From positions 26,520,407-26,584,406 of the forward strand of contig OY829539.1 in assembly GCA_963691705.1 (NCBI GenBank): 64,000 nt of DNA, given 5' to 3'. This DNA comes from Viola odorata. Taxonomy: Eukaryota > Streptophyta > Magnoliopsida > Malpighiales > Violaceae. The notes under the pieces are model-generated. The model had not been told where the DNA came from. It did no database searches and was given only the letters and a program-made list of their open reading frames with translations. Both the position numbers and the translations under genes were made by a program. Below are positions 24,997-34,155 of the stretch, one piece after another (within the stretch, counting starts at the first letter, position 1; each line of letters opens with the position of its first letter).

Positions 24997-26127
24997 TCAG
25001 TTAGTCCTTGGAACCCAAAACTTTTTGGGTCCATATTCATTTTCAAATGTACCTTTAGGTACCCAAACATGTCTTGTGTTCACAAGCCCCCTTCTAATGT
25101 AGCAAAAATAGGATAAGTGTCCAAATTTGTTGCAAAAGCTACATTTATATCTAGGCTTATCATGTGAATGTTTATGAACAAAATTTGATGAATTATCATG
25201 CCAATTTGAAGAGCTACCATGGTAATAAGAAGTGCTAGCATGATAATTGGAAGAACTAGCTTTAACAAAGGAATTTTTTAAATTCTTTCCACATGAAGAA
25301 TGTTTAAAGCCAATGCCTCTCATGTCACCTTCTCTCTTGAGATCATTTATGCAATCATGGTGACTTTTCTTACTCTTGACAAACTTATCTAGAGTAATCT
25401 CAAGATGCTTGATCTTATCTTTTAACTCTATTACTTCTTTGGTAGATTTTGCACAATCATTACAAGTAGAGTTTTTATCTATGGCCTTTCCTTTAGCATT
25501 ATCAAGCAATTTATTCTCCATTGTTAAACCTTTGTTTAACTCTTCTAATTCACAATTCTCATCCCTAGTTTTAGCCAAAGCACCTTTCAAATCAGCATTA
25601 TCATTTGTCAAAAAATTATTCTCATCAATCAAACATTTATTAGACTTTTCTAACTTGCTAATTTCATTCTTAATGCTCTCTAGTTCTTTAGCAAGTCTAG
25701 TATTCTTCTTATTAGCTTTACTAAAATGTTCAGCAAGTTCATTAAAAGCTTCTTGCAAATCATCATAGTCACGTTCATCACTAGAAGAATTACTAACCTC
25801 ATCATCGCTTTCCCCATGAGCCATAAGACACATATCTTTGCATTCGCCGGATGAGGTGGAAGTTGGTGAAGAACTCCTTTGATATGCTCCACAATTTCCT
25901 TGTCTTTTGAGCTCGGAAGAGTGTTCACATGTACTTCTCCACTGCTTCCGTCTTGAATCCGAATTTACGAACTCACGAACAGTACCGGTGAAGAGAGCAA
26001 GAGATGCGTTGTCTTGAACACCAAGAAAGGTTCTCAACCTTCTCTTCCAATGTCGGAAATTGTTGCTGTCAAGATATAGTGAATTGTTGCGCACAGCACC
26101 CTCTTTTGCCATATCTAATTCTTGCAC
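24997..26127 (-). pseudogene. Copia gag, shortened
   Basis: It opens near the primer-binding site with MAKEGAVRNN and a short remnant of the Copia gag fold (NNFRHWKRRLRTFLG). It then passes abruptly into a Ser-rich acidic stretch, a long coiled coil (DLQEAFNELAEHFSKANK onward) and the CCHC knuckle CSFCNKFGHLSYFC. The central part of the gag_2/UBN2 type domain expected in SIRE-like gag appears missing. The truncated second body has the same deletion, so it predates the rearrangement. No ATG is seen before MAKEG that would restore the usual N-terminus. Confidence 0.8.
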
Positions 26128-26155
26128 TTGAGGTTGTTAAACCTTGTTCCAAGTG

Positions 26156-26173
26156 ACCTTGCTCCGCTACCAA
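26156..26173 (-). promoter_or_regulatory. Copia primer-binding site
   Basis: On the minus strand TGGTAGCGGAGCAAGG follows the LTR end TTATCAAT. The same site follows the shared LTR at 19752-19769. Confidence 0.75.
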
Positions 26174-26174
26174 T

Positions 26175-27560
26175 TGATAAATCAATATATGGACTTGAGG
26201 GGGGGGGGGTGTGAATAGTCCCTTTTAAATCCTTGTCAAACTTTCTGCACACAAGGGAAGGAAGGAAAGCACAACACAAGATGTATAGTGGTTCCAATTC
26301 ACAACTGAATTGTACTCCACTACCTAAGAGTCCTCCTCTTAGGATTTCTGAATGCAATCCTTGCTATTCACTAGAGCTTTTACGGGTTCAGCTCAACAAC
26401 CTTACAATTTGGTTTTCCGGGGCTCACCAACAACCTTACAATAGTTTTTCAAGGCACAACTATAACCTATCAATAGTTTTTCAAGGTACAACTATAACCT
26501 ATGGCTTTTCAAGGGCTCAACCACAAACCTAAGTTCTCTTTCAATGGGATGAGAACACTACCCTTAACCCAAAAGTGTTAGGTACACTTTTCAAACCTTA
26601 ACAATGGAATTGTATCAAAATGCAACAAACAAATTGGTGTACAAAATATATGAATATATGATTCCAAACCAACACCAATAAATATTCAAAGTTACCTCAA
26701 GAAGAACCCAGAAGACAAGCTTGACAAGATGAAGCAAGATGGATCAAATCGTTTTTAGAACACTTGCTTTGTGAAAATCTGATTTGGGTGAGCTTGTAAA
26801 ATGTAAAAAATGTGTTTGAAGGTTTCTTATGTTTTTCTCTTGTTCTTCTCTATGTTCTACTCATCTAGGATGAGTATTTATAGTCTTTGATAGAGGAAGA
26901 ATCGGACAAGAGGGTATGGACACAAATTGAGCCGTTTTAAGTGGACAAAATAGCTGTTGGAACTTGTCTGCTTCTAACCGTGATCACGGTTAGGAACAAC
27001 CGTGATTCACGGTTAGGACGAGCTCCTTCAGCTTTTGAAAAACTAGCCGTTGCATACTGACGTGATTCACGGTTAGGTCTTACCGTGATCACGGTTGCTT
27101 AACCGTGATCACGTTAACACCCTTAACGTGATTCACGCTACCTGCGGATGAAAAATGGTGTTTTGACACGAGACAAACATGATCACGGTTAGGACCAACC
27201 GTGATCACGGTTAGAGAAAATCTCTCACCGTGATTCACGTTTAACCCTAAACGTGATTCACGTTTAAACATCTGATCCGAAATACTTAAAACGTTTTTCA
27301 AAACTTATTTTGACCCAAAACCTTTTGACACTAAATTCTTGAGGTACTAGAACATAAATCAAGTGTTAGAGTGAAATCATACTTACAAGAATAAGCTCAA
27401 AAACACTTGATCTTTACGCTTGCGATTTGATGAATTGTTGCTTTCTTAAAGTCTTGATCGCAAACTGAAAATACATTCTCACTTAAAATTGAATTAGTAG
27501 ACTAATTAATTTGTGTGTTATACATCATCAAAATAGGTTCGAATACCCCTTGGGCTAACA
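26175..27560 (-). repeat. 5' LTR of the SIRE-like Copia element
   Basis: It is 1386 bp long and bounded by TG...CA. It has a TATA box at 26882-26875 on the minus strand and the same palindrome cluster as the other LTR. On its right it abuts gaacc of inner gene A copy 2. Confidence 0.92.
26976..27268 (-). promoter_or_regulatory. Palindromic CGTGATCACG box cluster, second LTR
   Basis: About ten boxes occur in the same order as at 20577-20868. Two of them differ by one base between the LTRs, in one case making the palindrome perfect here (aaccgtgatcacg near 27101). Confidence 0.7.
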
Positions 27561-29646
27561 GAACCGCTGTCACCTTTGCTAATCTCACCCATAACGATAG
27601 ACATGTAATCAGCTACCTGGGTCGGATCCGAAGGGTTACCTTTGAAATGGGACGCAAACCCAGAAACGAAGGCGTCCAGAACCCTCTTCCTCCATAACTC
27701 TTCCTTTAATGACGCCCTAACAGACCCCTCATCTCGAGCAAGTACCTCTTCGCGGAGAAAGAGATTCTTCTTCCTTTCTAGCGCCAAATCCGCCTCCAGA
27801 ACGTCCACCTTGGCTTTCCCGATTGATTTTTCTCTGTCCAATTCCGCCTCCAGAACTTCTACCTTGGCTTTCCCGATAGATTTTTCTCTGTCCAATTCCT
27901 TTTGGGACGATTCACAGAGGCGCGTCAGCAACCTAGAATGCTCCACCGCCTTCTCTAGCTGCACCCTTGCAACACACAATGCGCTGGAAAAATTACGGGA
28001 CTCGCGATCGTGAATTTCGAATTGATAATTCAGATGGCGAAAAAAGTCCAGAGAATCATTCAGAACATGGCGAAAGCGTGCCGAGGGAGGGAGTTGAAGA
28101 AATTCCTCTTTCTCCTTTTTGGAACCCAGCATCTCCCCTATCAAGGGTGCAGTAAACTCATCTCGAGAAAAAGGTTGAGGAACCCCGTCAGGACCAAGAT
28201 TGATTGAGGGAGGCGGAGAAGAGCCCTGAGGAAAAATACTCTTGAAAGGAGTAAAAAACAGCTGCGGAGTAACCTTAGGCGGTAGCTCAGCAGTCGAATC
28301 CACCACAGGAAGTGTGACCACTACGTCAGGAATACAATGAGCAATCAGAGAATCGGGAGCGTCAGGCATGGGAGGAGGACATTCCATCGGTAGGCCTTCT
28401 CCCTCAGAAGAACAAGTTTTTTCCAACGCCTCAGCGGCTCCCGTTGGCTGAGAGGCGCCCGCCTCAGACAAAACAGCAGGCGTAGGAACAGTTGCCACAT
28501 CTACAGGAGATGTCCCGGTAGCTTGTCCATCAGTGACCACTCGAAGTTTTTTCCGACGCTGGGAAGCAGCAAGGGAAGAAGCATGGCAAAGGTCTGACTT
28601 AGCATCTGCATCCTCATCATCGCTAGTAATTATTGTCGTTGCGACAGGCCTGGAGTCCGTCCCCGTGCGACGCTCCGGTAGCCAATTTTCCACAAAACAA
28701 GAAGTTCGCACATAGCTAACGGGCCTTCGCCCTCCCCGGGCAACCGTTTTAGTTCTCTTCCTCGGAGGAGGAACGCTACCCCGACTTGAGCCATCAGCCG
28801 AAGGCGAGGCCGGTAAAGTTTGAAGCGGTATTACGTTCAGAGGAGTACCAGCGTCACCTGGAAATCAACTGTTAGCTCCTTACAGCAAACAAAATAGGCG
28901 AGGACCAAAGTAAAGAAAATATGGAAAGAAATAGGCTCACCCATAATGCACTCTTCCAGAGGCTTGAACAGAGCAAAGGCACGAATGCGGTAGTGGGTAT
29001 TCTCGTCTAACAAAGCGTTAGCCTGGTCCAACTCAGTTCTGGACAAAATCGCGGGATTTGTCCAAACGGGACCTGCCAGTTCCTGATTAAAATTGATACG
29101 CCACAAATGTGACGGTAGCTCCAGAACAAAGAAGCTGCTCTTCCAATCAGCTTCACCCTTCTTGAAGCCGTGAAAACGTTGCCAAAATGACTGCACGAGC
29201 GCATCATCCCACCGGGGAGTAATCTCGATTAAACAATTATAGCAAATCATGCTAAAGAATTTGCGAAACAAATTGATAGATGGGGTAAAAATGTTCTTCA
29301 ACTCGCAAGCGCGAAGAAAAGCATAAACCGCGCACCAAGAGGAAGGAGTTATCTGGGCAGGATTAAGGCTATACTCCCGCAGCAGAGTTAATATCGACTC
29401 ATGAACGGGAAAGCGGAAACCATAAAGGAACATTTTAAAATAAAGAAGCCTACAGTGGCCCCACCGTGGATTATGAAGCCGCATATCGCTTCCGGGAATA
29501 GAAGGCTCATGCCCAGGAGGAAAGGTAATACCATGTTCCTCCAATTCGGCTTTCAGAACCACATCGCAGGTAAAAATACTTGGTGATTGGGCAACCTCGG
29601 GATCCATGGGCCTAGAGATAATCTGACGAGGTCTATTCCTAGCCAT
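27561..29646 (-). pseudogene. Inner gene A, copy 2: C-terminus cut by the Copia insertion
   Basis: Exons 29646-28941 and 28857 downward match copy 1 almost perfectly at an 11,859-bp offset, with the same phase-1 intron (28940-28858). The reading frame enters Copia at 27560 after GDSGS, replacing only the last few residues of the native protein. This copy retains the native upstream DNA (29647 onward), so it could still be transcribed and make a nearly full-length product ending in LTR-encoded residues. The family pattern and coiled coil are as in copy 1. Function unknown. Confidence 0.75.
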
Positions 29647-30142
29647 AGTAAACCAACAAAAAAGGAAATCTGAGAAGGGACGAATTGATACCTTAAAAGA
29701 GAAGAATCGCATGGAAATCGGCGGACAGTGACGAGCGGCCGAAAAAGTATTCGGAGAAGAAGACGAAGGAATACAAGAAGGAAAATTCGAAGTGAGGGCA
29801 AAAGTTTGAGAAATTGGAGAACGGCCCCTCTTAAAGGATAAAAATGCCACCGCATTAATTGAGTCACCAATCGGGCGAAGACGCGTGTAAAAGAAGTTGG
29901 CCACGTGGAAATGCATTAAAGAAATTTGAAAAAAGAGAAGTTATTCGTCGAGACTCCCCAAAGGGGCGAGACAGTATTGACCCGGTCAGAGTAACCGCGA
30001 AGCAATTGCCTCAGTCAGTCCAACCGCTTGCGTTAGCTATCACCAAGAACCAGCAGGCTAACGGAAGTAACGACAAAAAAGGAAAAATAGAAAGCATTAT
30101 TTTATTCATAAAACGCCAACAGGCGGGTACAATGCGAAATGG
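29647..30142 (-). promoter_or_regulatory. Upstream region of inner gene A and 3' region of gene C1
   Basis: No gene is seen. An upstream frame extending to 29916 is open but lies before the conserved MARNR start and is probably leader. The weak TATA-like tttttatcctttaag is at about 29846-29830 on the minus strand. Confidence 0.35.
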
Positions 30143-30538
30143 CTAGTCCTCATCAGGCCAATAAATGCCGTGGTGATAAACCCCGTCATCATCAAGGAAT
30201 GACATCTTCCCGTCAGCATTCGGGACCGGCTGGTCTGCCTCCCTTTCTGGGCAGGACCCTGACGGGCATGATTTTCCTTTTGCGCCCGAATCTGCCAACC
30301 CCACACCAGCATTGATGGGAAAATCCTCGTTCAGCGAGCAGTCAGGGGAAGGAAAACGTTTGCCACCCTCTTGAGTAGCAGAACCAGAAGAAGCCAACGT
30401 CGCAAAGGGCGTCTTGGAAGTCCGTTTCCCCTGCTTCTTACGACCCTTTCGGCGGACCGGAGGCCTCCACGGTGGCGAAGGAGGGGGATGATCTGAGTCC
30501 GGCGAAGTTGGGGGAGTCGGCAAGGAGTCACGATCCAT
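30143..30538 (-). CDS. Antisense gene C1: small Pro/Ser-rich protein of unknown function
   Basis: It has 131 residues, MDRDSLPTPPTSPDSD..., with a proline-rich start, a basic cluster RRKGRKKQGKR that could be a nuclear signal, and an acidic end DDDGVYHHGIYWPDED. An upstream ATG at 30565 in the same frame is possible. However, the run ttttgcag just before it looks like a splice acceptor, so the leader may be spliced. A TATA box (TATATAAG) lies about 120 bp upstream. It is on the same strand as genes A and B and opposite to gag-pol. I do not recognise the family. Confidence 0.5.
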   Translation of the reverse strand: MDRDSLPTPPTSPDSDHPPPSPPWRPPVRRKGRKKQGKRTSKTPFATLASSGSATQEGGKRFPSPDCSLNEDFPINAGVGLADSGAKGKSCPSGSCPEREADQPVPNADGKMSFLDDDGVYHHGIYWPDED

Positions 30539-30576
30539 GGAACTTAGGAAATAAAAATTTGCCATGCCACCTGCAA

Positions 30577-30620
30577 AAGCAAAAAAAAAAAAAAAAAAAA
30601 GAAGAAGAAGAAGAAGGAAA
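30577..30620 (+). repeat. A-rich tract followed by (AAG)n
   Basis: A run of about 20 A is followed by repeated aag. On the minus strand it forms a pyrimidine tract before the C1 start. Confidence 0.85.
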
Positions 30621-30654
30621 AGGAAGAAGATGAACAGGAAAGGGAAACCAAACT

Positions 30655-30665
30655 CCCTTATATAG
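30655..30665 (-). promoter_or_regulatory. TATA box of antisense gene C1
   Basis: The minus strand reads GGCTATATAAGGG, a near-consensus TATA box, about 120 bp before the C1 ATG. It is oriented opposite to the LTR promoters of the element. Confidence 0.6.
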
Positions 30666-31077
30666 CCTAGTGAGCATCTCGATCCTTGAAAAATTAATCA
30701 AGACGCTTGGGAAAAATAACTGCAATTGCAGAATCCGATCCGTCACAGGCGCGTCTGCTCGTCGAATGCACCAATCAAAGGGCACCGAAGAACCGCCCAA
30801 CCACCTGCCACTGAAAAGACGGCCTGTAACAGTCAAGACAGAGCATTCATTGCTAATCCCCGGAACGCGACCACTGCAATACAATGTCCCGAGGAAGACC
30901 CATTTTCAGTTGGGCTCATGACAAATATTTCCAACCAATAAAGCAAGCAACCACGCAAGAGAAAGAGAAAACTTGGGAAAAAGCAGAGACAGTTATTTAT
31001 ATATGGCCAGGTGGCCTTAGCGTTCAAATATGTACAAGAAACATAAGAAAAGCAACGAGAAGAAGCGGAGCCAGCGG

Positions 31078-31461
31078 TCAGATATTGGACCCCGCATCAT
31101 CTTTCCCTGGCACAACGGGAACCTCCCTTAAAGCGTCAGCGACGGAGGTCAGTTCGGAAGAGCAAGCTCTCATGCCCTTTAGGCAACAGGCCAGCAGATC
31201 TTTCCTCTGCTGCAGCAGCGAGGCCACCACATCAAGGTGAGCACTGACAGTGGCCAGTTTCGCCAAACTCTCTAGGGGATTAAAATCCTCCAGAGTTATT
31301 CCCAGCTGTCTAGACAGAATAGGGGTTAGCACCCCCCGCAACTCCAGGACATCCTCGGAGGTCTTGGTGATCATCCTCTCCAGGAAGCCGATGTCACCCT
31401 CAGTAAGATTCTTCAGGGTTAGAGTTTTGGAGATCAGGAAATTGCGAGTCAGTTCATCCAT
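31078..31461 (-). CDS. Antisense gene C2: small helical protein of unknown function
   Basis: It has 127 residues beginning MDELTRNFLISKTLTLKNL. Leu, Glu and Ala content suggests mainly helices and possibly a coiled coil (LLQQRKDLLACCLKGMRAC). The start is the ATG in ccATGGA; an upstream in-frame extension to 31509 would overlap the leader. TATAAATC lies about 65 bp upstream. It is the antisense gene closest to the 3' LTR, which begins at 31657. I do not recognise the family. Confidence 0.5.
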   Translation of the reverse strand: MDELTRNFLISKTLTLKNLTEGDIGFLERMITKTSEDVLELRGVLTPILSRQLGITLEDFNPLESLAKLATVSAHLDVVASLLQQRKDLLACCLKGMRACSSELTSVADALREVPVVPGKDDAGSNI

Positions 31462-31517
31462 GGCGGAATACAAAAAGAAAGAACGTGAAAAATGCGAAGA
31501 AACTGGCACAGAGAAAC

Positions 31518-31530
31518 CTCTGATTTATAG
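31518..31530 (-). promoter_or_regulatory. TATA box of antisense gene C2
   Basis: The minus strand reads GATCTATAAATCA, about 65 bp before the C2 ATG. It supports transcription away from the 3' LTR, opposite to the genomic RNA. Confidence 0.55.
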
Positions 31531-31656
31531 ATCCTGACAAAAAACCGTCAGGACCATTTGTTGAGGCAAAACCGCCCCGGTACATAAAGGGACTCTCCGT
31601 GAGAGAAGGAACGTTAGCCCTTGGTAAACACTCGGGCTCATTTTCAGTTGGGCTTA

Positions 31657-32225
31657 TGATAACAATCCACCTAAAAGAAAGGGTATTTTCGCCTATCACC
31701 CGGTGGGGAGAGGCATAGCTACTGTTTCACACCACCACGGTAGGGACAAATCGCTACCTTCCCCAAAAGCTAACGCTACAGAGGCCAACGGGGCCTTACC
31801 GGCTCCTTTTACGGACCTCCTGCTTGGTTCAAAGAGTTATCTCATCCAGAGGAAACCACGCGTCAGGATTAACGCTCAGGCCATTATCCTACCGCGACAA
31901 TATCTACCTAAACACCTACCGTCGAGGTAGCGTGTCACGATAAGGGCGAATCACAGACCCTAACACGAGCGATAGCTCTGTACCCGTTTACTCGGGCGGG
32001 AACGCCCCCTTTCTTCTATAAATACCTCCCCCACAAAGGAGGCAGGTAAGCAGACTTGACTGGCCAAAACTCTGCCAATTTCAGTACACCTACTGACTTA
32101 AGCATCGAAGTGTTTCCGCCGGAGACCCCCTCCGGCGCATTGCAGGTACTGTGGACCGTCGCGCACACTGATCCGAGAAGAGCTGCTCCGCCATACATCC
32201 TTCGGCAGAAGACAAATTATTATCA
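31657..32225 (+). repeat. 3' LTR of the inner Tat-like element
   Basis: It has the same length and ends as 4907-5475, with about ten scattered differences, mostly transitions. It is preceded by ttttcagttgggctta rather than an obvious purine run, so the polypurine tract is not clear. It is followed by cttct and the continuation of outer gene B. Confidence 0.92.
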
Positions 32226-34155
32226 CTTCTATTGATAAATGGAAAGAGCAGTTTTTTGTGGTCGAGACTCCCGAGCTTCCGGAGCCCTGGTGGCGGTCTG
32301 GTTTCAACCAGAGCGTTAAGAACAGGGCTCTTGACGAGACGGAACAGGGCTAGTTTGATAAATTGCTTAGTCTGGAAATCAGCGTTCACACCCGCCTTCT
32401 GGCTTGCGGGACTGATATCAGAGCCTGCGTTAGACGTGAGTATCGCGTCAATCTTTGATTTTCAGCATTAGTACTAACTCTGACGCTGTCTTGTGCTTTT
32501 GCAGCAACAGATCCGGAGTACGTTCTCGAGAGCGTTAGGAGGCGCCGAAAGAGAATTCGAGACAGAGAAGTGGTCGCGGCTATCAATATCGCCACCACTT
32601 CTATTACCACTTCGATTCCTCTCCAAACATCTTCAGCCGCAGTTGAAGGGGAAACCGACACCATCCCGGTTGGTGTTCCTGTCATATCAATCGCTGCACC
32701 TCCTCCTCAGTCAGTTGCTCGCCGGGCTTCCGCGAAAGGGAAGAAGAAAAGGAAGACAAGGAGCGTTGCTACCCTCCATCCACTAATTCCGCCCTCCTCA
32801 AACGTGCCCGGCTCCTCGGAAGCACCTCCCGCTGAGGCGGTAACAACTACTGCTCCCTTATACTTCTTTTGCTGCTTCTTCAATGCCTTTCCGCCTTTTC
32901 CTTTGTTTTTCATTGTTTTTCTTTATAGGTTACTTCTCGTGCCTCTACTCCTGTACCTTCGCGAGGTAATATGGACTTGAGGTGTATTCTTTCTCAATCG
33001 AGGAAGAAGAAGAGGTCCAACGATGCAGGTCCAAGCCCGTCCTCGATTCTGGTGGATGTCGGGGTAGGGCCTCATGCCGTCCTTGTCTCTTCCGCACCTC
33101 CCACGGGTCAGACTGGTAGCATTTTTGAGAACGTAGTCATGCCTGGGTCTTTTGGGACTTCTCCACCCTCGTTTGGTTCGGAAATGCTTCATTTTTCCTC
33201 CAATGCAGTCTATACTAACGAGTTGTTGGGTTTCTCCTCCTGTCAGCCTCAAGGAACATTCGTGCCCCCGGGGGGTTCCGCTTCTAACCAGCCTCATGAG
33301 ACAACCGGGCCCCAGGGAGGCTCCGCTTCTAACCAGCCTCCTTCTCCTGCCGCCGTGGTCTTTGTCCCTTCCAATGCTTCCATGCTTAAGCGTTTTGGGG
33401 AGGGGACGGTAGTGTCCAATCTTATGGCCGACGTAAGCTCGTATAATGCCACTGGGCCCATCACTCATCAGGTGGATATGACTACACTTCGTAGTTCGGG
33501 GATTGCGGCCATGGGGGGCGATAACTCGATTACTGCTTCATTCTTGGCTGCACACATGCTGACGTCTCCTGAAGAACGAAATGCCTTTGCTGCTGTGGGA
33601 GACGAAGAGCAAGCCGACTTGCTACACTCTAAAATTTTCACTAGGTTCCTCGAATTTCATCACTACACTGAGCGCGTGTTGCGACAGGCGGCTGACCTTG
33701 CCGCTTCCGCAACCAAGCTTTCGCAGGAGCAAGAGGAAAAATAGCGGCTATTGGAAGAGCGAGACAGATATATGAAGGCCCTAGAGGCAGCCAAGGAGGA
33801 GGCAAAAGAGGCAAAGGAACAGCTGGCTAACTCTAACGCTGCTCTTGCGGTTGAACAGGCAAAAATTATCTCTCTCGAGGGAGAGAAAACAGCCTTAGCG
33901 GACGAGAAAGCAGCATTGGTAGAAGAGAAAACAACGCTTGAGGTAGAAACAACGATCAAGTGTCGCTGGTACATTGAAAAGACTGCTTCTATCATGGCTG
34001 ACAGCTTTGTAGAGATTCACGGGGAAGAATTTTATGACGGAGACGCTGTTTCTAACGTCCTTTATAAGAATTCCTCCGGTCTGAATGACGAGGGCTTCCA
34101 CTTGGCCAGATTGAAAGGCTACCCAGAGGAAGGGAATGTCGAGGACCAGCAGTAG
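32226..34155 (+). pseudogene. Outer gene B, 3' part (end of exon 1, exons 2 and 3)
   Basis: Exon 1 resumes at 32231 with IDKWKEQFFVVE and ends at 32435. Exon 2 is 32505-32839 and exon 3 is 32929-34155. Introns 32436-32504 and 32840-32928 follow gt...ag in phases 1 and 0, identical to inner gene B. Exon 2 has the basic VRRRRKRIRDREV and KGKKKRKTRS. Exon 3 ends in a coiled coil (EERDRYMKALEAAKEEAKEA and repeated EKTAL units) and stops at 34155. Nonsense codons TAG at 32351-32353 and TAG at 33742-33744 break it independently of the inner insertion. Function unknown. Confidence 0.78.

Larger units (their letters stand above)
19771..27560 (-). mobile_element. SIRE/Maximus-like Ty1/copia element inside inner gene A
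   Basis: On the minus strand: 5' LTR 27560-26175, primer-binding site, gag, protease-integrase, reverse transcriptase-RNase H, a polypurine tract, and 3' LTR 21161-19771. The LTRs are about 1.39 kb and differ at roughly ten substitutions plus the length of a G run, so the insertion is young. The right flank is gaacc, the target pentamer. The left flank is the primer-binding site of a second, truncated Copia body instead of the matching target copy. Pol carries two frameshifts (near 23520 and 22908) and gag is short, so the copy is defective. Lineage is judged from LTR size, YVDDIIFG and the protease style. Confidence 0.9.
4907..32225 (+). mobile_element. Inner Tat-like Ty3/gypsy element with paired LTRs and antisense genes
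   Basis: Two 569-bp LTRs (4907-5475 and 31657-32225) bracket gag-pol on the plus strand (5561-11434), a tandem-repeat zone (11510-12391) and four genes on the minus strand (B, A, C1, C2). Flanks are cttcc at 4902-4906 and cttct at 32226-32230, a 5-bp target duplication with one change. By eye the LTRs differ at about 10 of 569 sites, nearly all transitions, which implies a fairly recent insertion. About 11.9 kb of the length comes from a later Copia insertion and duplication (15674-29646). It is a close relative of the outer element that it entered, in the opposite orientation. Confidence 0.9.

Noticed and set aside
26156..26174. gctccgctaccaat considered as part of a tRNA gene
   Set aside because: Only the primer-complementary stretch is present, next to an LTR. 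There is no cloverleaf.
31637..31656. Polypurine tract before the inner 3' LTR
   Set aside because: The sequence there (ttttcagttgggctta) is not purine-rich, so no tract was annotated.
31703..31930. 75-codon open frame present twice (also at 4953-5180)
   Set aside because: It lies wholly inside both LTRs of the inner Tat-like element and repeats only because the LTRs repeat. No motif was seen.
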